Positions 1 through 9,376 of a stretch of 64,000 nt of DNA are shown here, one piece after another. Positions within the stretch are counted from its first letter, which is position 1. Each line of letters starts with the position of its first letter. The notes under the pieces are model-generated. The model searched no databases and was not told the DNA's origin. It was given only the letters and a program-made list of their open reading frames with translations. The stretch lies in the NCBI RefSeq assembly GCF_000143415.4, contig NW_003314273.1, positions 2,144,081 to 2,208,080 of the forward strand. The letters are read 5' to 3'. Made by a program: the position numbers and the translations under genes. This stretch comes from Selaginella moellendorffii (Eukaryota; Streptophyta; Lycopodiopsida; Selaginellales; Selaginellaceae).

Positions 1-2101
1 GAAGGAAGAGGAGCTCGAGAAAGGGCATCAGCATCAGCCATAGAACTCCCTGAGCAATGAACAACATCGAAATCATATATTTGAAGCTTCAAAGCCCATC
101 GAGCCGTACGACCAACCAGGTTCTTCCGTTTCAATAATGAAGTAACAGCAGCATGGTCACCTTTAAGTAATGTCCGAGAACCATGTAGATATGTATGAAG
201 TTTCTCGAAACCCCAGACTGCTGCTAAACACTCCTTCTCTGTCGTGGAGTAGTTCATCTTTGCTGGTTGTAATGTACGGCTTATGTATGCAATGGGATGG
301 TGCTGACCAAGCACACTAGAGCTCTCTTGCATCAACACACCTCCAAGACCAATGTCAGAAGCATCCATGCGCAAAATAAAAGGTCGAGTGTAGTCAGGAT
401 ACGTCAATAGCTTAATAGCTCTTTGAGATCCACGAACACCCACTCACAATCCGGAGATCAGATGAAAGATGACGTTGATGACTTCAGCAACGTTCGCAAT
501 GGTGTAGTGCGATCGAAAAGATGATCCACAAAACAACCAAGATACTGCACCTTACCCAAAAAGCATTGCACATCATTCACACATTTCGGAGTATGGAACT
601 TTAGAATAGCCACAAGTTTGTCATGATCAACTTGCAAACCCTCACGAGAAATATGGTACCCAAGATAAGTTGTGTCCTTGGACCCAAACACGCACTTTGA
701 CCGCTTCAACTTTAAACTCACATCCCGTAACTGATCCAACACTTTACAAACATCACAGATGTGTTCCTCCCATGTCCCTTTTGAGTGGATTAAGACATCA
801 TTAATGAAGTCAACAGTCACCTCTGGCATATCGCAAAGAACCTCGTCCATCATCCGCTGGAAAGTTGCTAGAGCATTGTTCAAACCAAACAGCATCACCA
901 AAAACTCATACAAACCAAATGGTGTACGAAAAGTAGTCTTAGGAATATCTTCTTCGGCCATCGATACTTGCCAATACCCAGAAGCAAGATCTAGCTTGGT
1001 GAACCAACGACTTCACCCCAGACGATCCAAGAGATCAGCAGTGTGAGGAAGAGGATACACATCTGGGATCGTCACTTTGTTTAACGGACGATAGTCGATG
1101 CAGAAACGAATACTCCCATCAGGTTTCGTCACAAGATGAGGTTCACATGCCCAAGGACTCCGCGACTTCCGAATAACACCCTTCTCTAGCATTTCCTTAA
1201 CGTTTGCTCGTAAAATCTTGATCTCCTTATGTGACTAACGACGAACATAAACCTTGATTAGACAAGCATCCCCGGTTGGAATCGGATGACATGTGGCAAT
1301 CTTGGCCCCAGACGATAGGTCAAATTCAAAGAGATCAGAATACTCCTTCATGAGCCAGTCAACTACTACAACACAAAGATCGTCGGAGGGATCGGAAAAG
1401 GGAAAAGCAAAACAAGATGGAAACACAGAAGGAAAGAGTGGGGGAACAAAAGTAATGGAAGCAGAAGTAAAAGTAAAAGGACAAAGAGGTATGGAAGTGA
1501 GAGGAATAGATGAAACATAAGGAAGTATGAAATAAGGGGGACAAGCCTCAAAGTCATACTTGGCATGATTGCGCTACAACCAATCCATACCAAGAATGAA
1601 GTCAAAATCTTGACTCGGCACCACCCGCAACGACTGCAGCTCAAGCTCGAGATCGCCCACACGCACAACCAGGTCCACCTCATCCCGTGCATATGCATGT
1701 GTACGGCCGTTGCCATAAAGAATGAAAACTGGTTCTGCCACATGACGCAAGTGTAGACGACAACGTGTGGCAACAGGTCGAGCAATAGAAGATAAACTCG
1801 AACCTGTATCAACCAACACGGAGAGAATAATAGGAGACCTCTTGTTATAAAAACGAGCTTGGAAAGTAAACACTGGATGAACTGGTGCCGAGTGAACCCC
1901 GTGATGATACTCCCGAAAGAAAGATGGAGGGGTCACTGATTTATTCGCGCAAGGTCCCTCCGTTACTCGCGCGACTCCTCGTTTCCCGGATGCATCTCGA
2001 TGTCCAGACCTTCCACTGCAGCAGCACCCACGGGACGTTGCTGACGCCAAGGTCTCCACCCAGGAAATGGAGGTCGCCAATCCGGAAAACGACGGCAACA
2101 C
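1..2101 (-). pseudogene. Retrotransposon pol: protease, reverse transcriptase and RNase H remnants
   Basis: The protease shows VLVDTGSSLSS (retropepsin active site DTG) and later FILGMDWL. A linker with SDLFEFDLSSG and PIPTGDACLIKVYVRR leads into RT. RT pieces include EMLEKGVIRKSRSPWA, FCIDYRPLNKVTIPD, KLDLASGYWQVSM and TTFRTPFGLYEFLVM. The catalytic box reads FINDVLIHS instead of the usual F/YxDD, so one metal-binding Asp is Asn. RNase H follows with PFILRMDAS, TTEKECLAAVW and ADADALSRAPLP. At least one in-frame stop and several frame changes are present. It belongs with the gag frame to its right and is not expected to be active. Confidence 0.85.
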
Positions 2102-2181
2102 CGATAAATATGACCAACTTCATCACACGCCCAGCAGCAAACATCACGGCCACGACCACGTCCTCGCGCTTGTCCTTGGAC

Positions 2182-2895
2182 TCAAGCAGCAGCAGCATCA
2201 ACCTCCATTGGAACAGGACCATCACCCATAGGAAGTGGAGCGAAAGGATGTGCAGCGAAAAGTGGAAGAGGCGACATTTCATAACGTTGTGCTAAGCGAA
2301 GAGCATCATCAAGGGTGGCAAGAGCAAGTGCATGCATAAGGCCGACAAGATCTTGACGAAGTGCTGGCCACAACATTCCTAGCTTGATCCGCTCCAACAT
2401 ATTTGGCTCCGCACGAAGCAAAAAACTTCGGAAACGAACGCCAAATTGCATCACCGACTCAGATGGCCCTTGGCGAAGACGATGCAATTGTTGGAAAGCA
2501 TCATCACAATCATCGACATGTCCGAAGATGCGTTTGAAGACGTCTGGGAGAACACTCCAATCCCCACGAGTGGCTGCGCTCAAACCATTGTACCACTGCA
2601 ACGCCGTCCCTTGGAGACATGTGGGAAATTCACGCAACTGTCGAGCATCATCCCAAGAATGATATGTGGCAATCACCGTGAAGTGATCGAACCAATGGTA
2701 CACATCATCCCCAGGATTCCCGCGAAAGAACTCTGGCCGAACACGAGGATTAGCACCAAGAGCAGAAGGAGTTGTACCACGTGCCGTGAACACTGCCATC
2801 AACTGAGTTTGGTTGTTCAATTGCAAGCACATAGCATCAAGCAATTGTACCAACTGCTGCTCTAGAGTCAAAGAAGGAGATTGTTGATCTACCAT
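2182..2895 (-). CDS. Retrotransposon gag-like protein
   Basis: An open frame of 237 residues with the usual plant gypsy gag capsid features: a tract with FFRGNPGDDVYHWFDHF near residue 58, then LQGTALQWYNGL near residue 94 and a long helical region with LRQG and FRSFL. No CCHC zinc knuckle is visible. The frame ends in an alanine-rich tail, and the downstream protease is in another frame, so either the zinc-knuckle part is lost or a frameshift has separated it. In an active element gag would form the cytoplasmic particle. Here it is a remnant that happens to stay open. Confidence 0.8.
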   Translation of the reverse strand: MVDQQSPSLTLEQQLVQLLDAMCLQLNNQTQLMAVFTARGTTPSALGANPRVRPEFFRGNPGDDVYHWFDHFTVIATYHSWDDARQLREFPTCLQGTALQWYNGLSAATRGDWSVLPDVFKRIFGHVDDCDDAFQQLHRLRQGPSESVMQFGVRFRSFLLRAEPNMLERIKLGMLWPALRQDLVGLMHALALATLDDALRLAQRYEMSPLPLFAAHPFAPLPMGDGPVPMEVDAAAA

Positions 2896-3194
2896 AAAGA
2901 TGAACGAAAAAAAAAGAGCAAAAGAAGAGAAATGACAAAAAGCTATAAGGAAATGGTAGATCTAGACAACGCAAAAAGCTAAATCTAAACCAAAACCCTG
3001 AAAAGAAAGAACAAAAAAAAGGAAATGGAAAAAGTTAGATCTAAACGATACAAAAGTTAGATCTAAACCAAAATCCCAAATCCAAGCACTCCTCAGGGAC
3101 AATCAAAGGTGCCCCTCACCTCCACCAATGTGAGTGTTTGGAATATGAAAAGGGAATACAGAAATGTGCATATCAATTAGCCCAAAAACCCTAG

Positions 3195-3202
3195 CTTATA
3201 TA
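3195..3202 (-). promoter_or_regulatory. TATA-like box, possible retroelement 5' LTR promoter
   Basis: On the minus strand the sequence reads TATATAAG, about 300 bp before the gag start and pointing into the element. This suits an LTR promoter, but the LTR ends were not found, so it may be chance in AT-rich DNA. Confidence 0.35.
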
Positions 3203-3298
3203 CAGGAGCGAGTGGTCCAGATTGAAACCAATCCGACGGCTACCAAAATCCCACTACGCTAATATTAGTATACGGCATTGTAACCGTACACTTGGCCC

Positions 3299-3382
3299 TC
3301 ACACATATATATACATATACATATACATACATATATATATATATATACATACATGTATATATATATGTATATATACATCCTA
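3299..3382. repeat. AT-rich microsatellite (TATA/CATA units)
   Basis: Simple repeats of TATA, CATA and TGTA units. Long open frames across it on both strands are composition artefacts. Confidence 0.85.
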
Positions 3383-3438
3383 AAATAGTAGATTGGATGA
3401 ATATTTTTTGTTTGCTTAGTGAGGTGGTAGTGGATATA

Positions 3439-3936
3439 CCTAGAATATGCTTCAATATTCTAGGATCTTCCACAATCTAACGGTTGTTATTCATTTAGAT
3501 TAATATTGTATTTATAATTTATAAAACTTCCTAAATACTTTCTAGTATATTCTATTTTATTCTAGCTGATATAAGAGTAATCTTATGGTTATACATGTTT
3601 ACAATTATAAACTTCCATTTGATCAATTAGATTAATAACATTACTATTAAAAAAACCAAGCATTGTTGCATGCAATGAGTAGCAAATTATTCAAATTTAG
3701 AGAGATTTAGAAATTAAAAAGTTTAAGTGATATTGAACACATTTGCTATACATTTTATGCAGCAATTCTTACTTTGCTTAATAGTAGTGTCATTCCTATT
3801 TATTAATCTAATTTATCAAATGGAAGTTTATAATTTATAAATACAAGATTAATCTCATTAGATATCAAGATGAATAAATGAATAATAACTGTTAACATAT
3901 TTTAAAATATTCAAAAATATTCTAAGCTTAAAAAAA
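3439..3936. repeat. Foldback (MITE-like) element with long imperfect inverted repeats
   Basis: The left arm (about 3439-3655) and right arm (about 3778-3936) are imperfect reverse complements. The clearest match is the left-arm segment at 3610-3650 containing AAACTTCCATTTGAT, whose complement ATCAAATGGAAGTTT lies at about 3815-3830. The match extends outward through further AT-rich blocks. About 120 bp of unique sequence separates the arms and there is no coding capacity. This fits a miniature inverted-repeat element. No target-site duplication was identified, so superfamily is open. Confidence 0.6.
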
Positions 3937-4430
3937 CCTAAAAATTAGAACTAATTTATCATGTCAAATGAAAACTTGTTATGTATATAAAATCAGTAAA
4001 GGAAAGGTAGAGGGTCTGGTGAAGTTTCTGCCTGCTCCATGATGTTATCTCAGAGCATTGAGCATATACAGCAGCGAGGTCAATTTTCCAGACAACAATC
4101 CAGAGGCGCCCACAGCCGCGAGCAAGCCACTGTGTGGCGGTGTGTGGCAAGGGCATCGAGCAAGAGGCTATGGAGATTGCGAAGAAGCTGTAGAGATACA
4201 TTTTTTTACAAGCGGAGGAAGATTGTGGAATCATTCCGATCACGAGCCACAGATATTTGTGGAAGGATATTCTCGTGGGCATGAAATTAGCGGAGTAAAT
4301 ATTTTCCTGAATAGATATTGACAATGATTCCTCTCAAAGTCAAAATTTACGTATAGTTACGTAAGATCAAAGCTGCAACAGTTTGTATAGAAGTGATTCA
4401 TTGAGCGAGGAAGTTTCGACTCCCAGGCTC
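3937..4430. other. Upstream region of the P450 gene
   Basis: AT-rich at first, then a GC-richer stretch around 4020-4300. Open frames here run on both strands without recognisable motifs. I see no certain promoter element and no gene I can support. Confidence 0.4.
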
Positions 4431-5991
4431 ATGGGAATCACTATAGCGATCCTCGTGTGCTTGCTCGCGACCGCGGCGATCATCAAGTCACTGCTCGCAG
4501 GGAGATCGTCCAGACTCCCGCCCGGTCCAATCTCCTTCCCGGTGGTGGGATCTTTGCTCTCGCTCCGCCAGCCCCTCCACCGCCACTTCGCGCGCCTGGC
4601 CGATCGCTACGGCCCCATCGTCTTCCTCAAGATCGGCATGGTTCCATACGTTATCGCCAACACCGCTCGCGCCGCCGAGTTCTTCCTCAAGATCCACGAC
4701 GCCGAGTTCGCCAACCGCCCCCAGTCGGAGGAGTTCTTCCGGATCTTCAGCTTCGGCTGGAGCGACCTGGCCTTCCGCTCACCGGGGCCCGAGTGGAAGC
4801 TCATGCGCAAGATCTGCGCCACGAACCTCTTCAGCAACGCTATGCTCGCCACCAGCGCCCCCTACCGGCGATCGCAGCTCCAGTCCGCCATGGACGCCAT
4901 CCTCGATCGATCACGGGGCGGCGAGCCCGTGAACTTGCGGACCCTCTTCGCCCGATACACGTCGGGGTCGCTGTGCCTGACGCTCTTCAGCGAGGAGTGT
5001 CCCGAGGTGGTGGAGACGATCAACAACATGGCCGGGCAGGCGATCAACCTCAACATCGGCGAGATCATCCCGTCGCTCGACTGGATGGATCTCCACGGCG
5101 TCTACGCCAAGATGAGAGGCGAGATCATGCCCCGGATCAAGGCGCTGCTCGACGATCAAGTCCGGGAGCACCAGGAGCGCAAGAAGGCGGCGGGCGATGG
5201 GTTTGTCTGCCGCGACTTTGTGGACGTTCTCATCTCCCTGGACGAGAGTGACAAGCTCTCGGACCAAGAGATCATCGGCCTCCTGTGTGTAAGTGATCAC
5301 CATCCTTCTCGATCCTCTTCTCTGCGATATGACGATCGATCGAACTTTCTTCCAGGATATGGTGGGTGCCGGATTCAAAACCTCCATGGAGTCGATCGAG
5401 TGGTGCATGGCAGAAGTGATCAGTAAACCCGAGATCATGCGCAAGGCCCAAGAAGAACTGGATCAAATCATCGGGAGGGAGCGCGCGGTGGAAGAACACG
5501 ATCTTCAAAACCTTCCATTCATCCAGGCGATCCTCAAGGAGGCCCTCCGCCTCCACCCGGCGGTGCCCCTGGGAATGCCCCACTACAACCTCCGCCCCGT
5601 GGAGCTCGGCGATGGCCATGGCACCATAATCCCCGCCAAATGCAAACTCCTCGTCAATCTCTGGGCGGCGAACCGCGATCCAGCGCACTGGACAAGCCCC
5701 CACGAATTCCAGCCCGAGCGATTCCTGGGGACCAACATCTCGCCCGGGGGGCAGCACTTCCAGATCATCCCATTCTCCGCCGGGAGGAGGATGTGCGCTG
5801 GGTATGGCCTTGCCATGCGCTCCCTCTTCTTCCTCCTCGCCAGCCTGCTACACGGATTCATCTGGAGCGAGATCTCGGACAATCCCATCGTACTGGAGGA
5901 ATCGATCGGAACCATTTCGTGCCCACCTGCGAAGGACCTGATCGTCGCGGCGTCGCCCAGGATCGAGGAGCGAATTCTCGCTCAGTACTAA
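4431..5991 (+). CDS. Cytochrome P450 (plant A-type, ER-anchored)
   Basis: Two exons, 4431-5288 and 5356-5991, joined across a 67 bp GT-AG intron in phase 0, give 497 residues, a normal plant P450 length. The ATG at 4431 starts a hydrophobic anchor (residues 2-23), followed by the proline hinge LPPGPISFPVVGSLL. The I helix reads GAGFKTS near residues 290-296. The ExxR pair is in KEALRLHPAVP, the PERF-like motif is FQPERFL, and the haem loop is PFSAGRRMCAGYG with the cysteine near residue 433. The protein would be an ER-membrane monooxygenase using NADPH-P450 reductase. The substrate cannot be read from sequence. The I-helix acidic residue of the usual AGxD/ET motif is lysine, which is unusual. 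A CYP family name is not attempted. Confidence 0.93.
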
Positions 5992-6189
5992 GAACCCTAA
6001 TCTGGCAAGAGAATATTCTGGCAAAAGCAATGGATATTCTAGTGTATCAAAGGGGTTTATCGAGGGTTTGATCCAAATGCTCTCGAATCAATGTCCGGTG
6101 CTCTGCGAAGATCAGCTCCTCGGTGCCTCCATTCTCAGCGGTGAGATTTCCTGGAGAAATTCTCGAAATATTTGGAGCTTGTAGCCACC

Positions 6190-7199
6190 CCCGCCTTCTT
6201 CCTTGCTCCTCCAGCGCCAGAGCTACTGGGAGACACGCGGAGCAACGCTCGATTGGTTCTCGAATTACTCCAGATTCGACTCGATTATCCGTTAGCAATT
6301 CCACAAATCTTCCCTTCCAAGGTTTTAATGGCTGTGTGTGGGAATTCAGGTACCAAGGTCTCAATGAGCGATGCCATAGAAAAGAATACTAATTCCAGGG
6401 ATGTAAAACAGCAATGTCTAACGACATGGTGGAAGATGGCTAAGAAGAAATCGTCAACACCGATCTATCTTCGGTGGTGATTGACAACTTCAAAGCTAGA
6501 TATGCTCACGTTCCTCAGCTCTCTTGTATCCTTGGGCTTGGTGATGTTACTTCTTTGCAGCAGCCATATCTTCCTTGACGAAACTTAAGACGTGGCAATA
6601 GATTCACGGGACATGAGTGCGTTTCAAGACTGTTCCTTTGATGCGGTCATTGACAAAGGTAACAAAGTAATAGTTTACTCTCAAGAGTCTCCTCTTACAT
6701 TTTCTTTCTCTTTGTTTTTCAGGCCTGGCCGACGCCATGCTAGTAAGTGCTTGTGTCACCAAAAACATCCTTGTCTAATGCAATTTGCGTTCCTTCTTTC
6801 AGTGTGGAGTTGATCCGGCCGAAGGCGTTCTACACATGCTAAGAGAGACTTATCTCGCTTGCAGGATTTTGAGACCACAAGGAGTGTTTATGCTGGTAGG
6901 AAGAAAAAAACACTTCTATAGTTCCTGATCTATAAACATTCTCACTGCAGATCACATACAGCCACCCCGAAATACGAATGCCGGCGTTGCAGGAACCAGG
7001 ATTGAAATGGTCCATCCTTCTGTACGCCTTGGGTATGTTTTGAGCTCAAAACGGGATAAGCTCACTCTGTGTGTTTTCTTCTCAGCCAAGCAAAGCCGTA
7101 ATGGAAACCATTGAGGGAGTAACTCCAGATTCACTGCCCATTGACGAGCGCAACTGGTCTCAAGATTTTGGAATATATTTAATTAACTTTACTAGCTAA
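6190..7199 (+). pseudogene. METTL13-like class I SAM methyltransferase, broken
   Basis: Pieces in order match plant METTL13-like (eEF1A lysine methyltransferase type) proteins: SYWETRGATLDWFSNYSRF (about 6218), VLMAVCGNS (SAM motif I, about 6325), MSNDMVEDG then EEIVNTDLSSVVID (about 6412), RDMSAFQDCSFDAVIDKG (about 6605), CGVDPAEGVLHMLRETYL (about 6804) and FMLITYSHPEIRMP (about 6888 on). Several junctions have good GT-AG sites. Two lesions are visible: a frameshift between the DWFSNYS block and the VLMAVCGNS block, and a TAA where the conserved tyrosine of DGYE is expected (about 6430). The last block, ending at 7199, also does not join in frame. This is probably a dead copy. A sequencing error could explain one lesion but hardly all. 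Confidence 0.7.
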
Positions 7200-7259
7200 A
7201 AGTATTTATCTAACCACATTTTAATCTAAGATACAATTAATTACCTTTTCCCTCACTAC

Positions 7260-7266
7260 TATATAA
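7260..7266 (+). promoter_or_regulatory. TATA box before the XRN-like gene
   Basis: TATATAA lies 72 bp upstream of the chosen ATG at 7338, a fitting distance for a short 5' UTR. Confidence 0.5.
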
Positions 7267-7337
7267 CAGCGAAAATGCTTGTGAGGGTTTATCACTTTCC
7301 ATCCTCTCCAAGAGCGATCAAGCAAGACCAATCGATC

Positions 7338-8657
7338 ATGGGAGTTCCTGGGTTTTTCGCCTGGCTCGTATCCAAGCATCCTCGGTGCGTGAGGGACGCG
7401 ATTGATGGTGCCAAGAACAATATTCTTCGCTACGACAACGCAAACTTGTACGTGGACCTCAACACCATCATCTGGGTCATCCTGGAAAGCCACGATTGCC
7501 CGCCCACCTTTGCCACTTTTTACCAAGAGTTCCTCGACTCGCTCCGCAAGCTCGTCGCCATGGTGGCTCCGACCAAGCTCGTCTTCCTAGCCCTGGATGG
7601 AAGGCCTCCCACCCCCAAGCTCTTCAGCAAGCTCTTCAAGAAGCCGTGTCGCTACAATCGCGATGCTTCTCTCTCCTCCTTGTCCTCCTCGGAGGATGAG
7701 CTCGATTCCACCAAAGGTCAGAAAGGTGATCTCATCCCACGCAATCGCAAGGCCAAGATGGCGATGGTCCGCCATGGAACGCCTTTCATGAACGGGCTGG
7801 AGAGTGAACTGCGACGATTTGTGGCAAGCATGATGCTGTCAAGTTCATATGATCATCGCTGGAGGAGATCAATGACTAGCTCGAGGCTCCAGTGGATCGT
7901 TTCCACGTCCGAGGAGGACGGGGAGGGCGAGCTCAAGATCTTCAACCACATACGGGCTCTGCCGTTCAACGCCCACGACTTCCACTGCGTGGTTGGACGC
8001 GACGCCGACTTGATCATGCTGGCTCTCGCTAGCCCGCTCTCCAGGAAGATCAACATCGTCCGCCAGACGCCGAAGGACGGAGTGATGATTTACAAGCTCA
8101 TCAGCATCGAGACGCTCGTGCGTGATTTCGAGGTGCAGATGGAAGAGCCGTGCTCCGTGCGGCTGCGGTCCACCATGAGGGATCTCGTGTTCCTATGCTT
8201 CCTTCTGGGGAACGATTTCCTGCCCGGCCTGGAGGCGCTCACAATCCGAAACAATGGCATCGACAAGCTCCAGCAAACGTACATGGAGGTTTTCAGCGAG
8301 GCAGGGGAGTTTATAATCAACTGTGATGGGCATGTCAACATGAGAGCGCTGGAGCGATTTCTATTGCATCTGCCGAAGCAACTAAGGACATCAAAGAAGT
8401 TAGAATCTAGTGTTGAGACGAGCATGATAATGTGGTCATCGTATATCAACATTCTAAGGTGGTGCGCAGACTATTATTTCAATGGAGTGGTGTTGGACGA
8501 GTCCTACTACTCGTGGGAGAATGCTCCAGCCATGGGAAGATTCATCAACTTCATGGGCACACACTCATGTGGCACGGTAAATTCAAGACCTCTACTCCCA
8601 CCAGTTACTGCTACGAGCGTTCTTAACTTAAGACCTCAGTGGTTGAAATCTTGTTAA
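7338..8657 (+). CDS. Short XRN-family 5'-3' exoribonuclease-like protein
   Basis: A single open frame of 439 residues. I start at the ATG of MGVPGFFAWLVSKHP, which matches the invariant XRN N-terminus; a further in-frame ATG lies at 7275. Family features follow: NLYVDLNTIIW (family form YLDMNGIIH), FLALDGRPPTPK, GTPFM, GEGELKI, GRDADLIMLALA, CFLLGNDFLPGL and a late YYSWENAP block equivalent to the WYYPYHYAP region. The acidic residues of the metal site appear kept. The basic stretch that normally follows the DG motif is shortened and altered. XRN2/XRN3 proteins are about 900-1000 residues; this one stops just after the catalytic core and is intronless. It may be a minimal paralog, a retrocopy-like truncation, or missing a 3' exon after the GGTAAA near 8576. 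Confidence 0.75.
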   Translation: MGVPGFFAWLVSKHPRCVRDAIDGAKNNILRYDNANLYVDLNTIIWVILESHDCPPTFATFYQEFLDSLRKLVAMVAPTKLVFLALDGRPPTPKLFSKLFKKPCRYNRDASLSSLSSSEDELDSTKGQKGDLIPRNRKAKMAMVRHGTPFMNGLESELRRFVASMMLSSSYDHRWRRSMTSSRLQWIVSTSEEDGEGELKIFNHIRALPFNAHDFHCVVGRDADLIMLALASPLSRKINIVRQTPKDGVMIYKLISIETLVRDFEVQMEEPCSVRLRSTMRDLVFLCFLLGNDFLPGLEALTIRNNGIDKLQQTYMEVFSEAGEFIINCDGHVNMRALERFLLHLPKQLRTSKKLESSVETSMIMWSSYINILRWCADYYFNGVVLDESYYSWENAPAMGRFINFMGTHSCGTVNSRPLLPPVTATSVLNLRPQWLKSC

Positions 8658-8743
8658 TATCGTATGGAATGACTGTAAATTCTAGTGAGAGCAAAAGGGA
8701 AGATCGAACTTAGATCTTTAATACTAATATATGCATTTTAAAA

Positions 8744-9376
8744 TCACAAAGAGTTCCCAGTATGAGTCGGAGGAGCGACCAAGCAATCCAGCCGCCGGCT
8801 TCCTGCTATTGCAGAAGCTTCTACTTCTCGGCACGGGTCTTGGAGAAGAGTGGTGGCAACCTTGAGGTTCTTGACGGCCTGGATGGTCGTGCCTGGCACC
8901 TTGCTCACAAGCCCCAGCAGCACGTCCACCTTGCACCCCTGCTCGATGGTCAGCTCGATGCTCAGCCTGTGGAGCTCCTAATCGACGGCGGCAGCATGAG
9001 AATGTGCCATCTCCCACGCTTGGATATGATCCCTGGTCTCGATGGAGCACCGCCGATCGAGTTGAGCGAGACGTTGAGCCGGTCCTGCCTGTAAGTCCGG
9101 ACGTGTGAGGTAGAAGGCGTTGTGAGGGTCCGTCGTCACCTTTGCCTTGTCGTATCTAGAGTCGAGAGAGTCTGGCACGCCACCAGGAGCGTCGTCCAAG
9201 TCCGGTTGAAAAGGCATGGTGTCGATGAGCTCCACGGCCTGGCCGAACAGCCCCGTCCGGCACATGGGATCCGTCAGGCAGTCGTAGTGAGCCAGCGTCG
9301 TTCTCACGCCATGATAGTCTTGGATCATGTTGGCGAAGTCAGGTGGATGCCGCTTGATCACTTCCACCATCATCAT
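8744..9376 (-). pseudogene. Decayed DYW-type PPR gene, 3' part (copy 1)
   Basis: Frames on the minus strand carry eroded PPR E/DYW signatures: HYDCLTD..GLFGQAVELIDTMPFQPD (the usual HYxCLVDLLGRAG..A..LIxTMPF block), CSIETRDHIQAWEMAHS, then LGLVSKVPGTTIQAVKNLKV, which corresponds to the FGLxSxPPGTPIRVVKNLRV start of DYW. The conserved zinc-binding HxE and CxxC residues of a working DYW deaminase are not seen. Frames shift between blocks. Its 5' side runs straight into the last exon of the exon-repeat gene at 9373-10453, and the same junction occurs in the copy at 14.6 kb. Confidence 0.7.

Larger units (their letters stand above)
1..2895 (-). mobile_element. Degenerate Ty3/gypsy LTR retrotransposon, gag to RNase H (3' part beyond the window)
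   Basis: Read on the minus strand, the order is gag (2895-2182), retropepsin-like protease (about 2100-1570), reverse transcriptase (about 1430-460) and RNase H (about 450-1). This is the Ty3/gypsy order. Integrase and the 3' LTR would lie left of base 1. The frame is broken between gag and protease, and an in-frame TGA follows the RT motif LLDRLG near 1012. The first RT catalytic aspartate is replaced. The element therefore cannot encode a working polyprotein. I found no clear tRNA primer-binding site between gag and the presumed 5' LTR. Family assignment is secure from the RT and RNase H motifs, but the outer limits are not known. Confidence 0.9.

Noticed and set aside
4911-5444. Minus-strand frame of 177 residues
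   Set aside because: Antisense shadow of the P450 exon 1 and intron.
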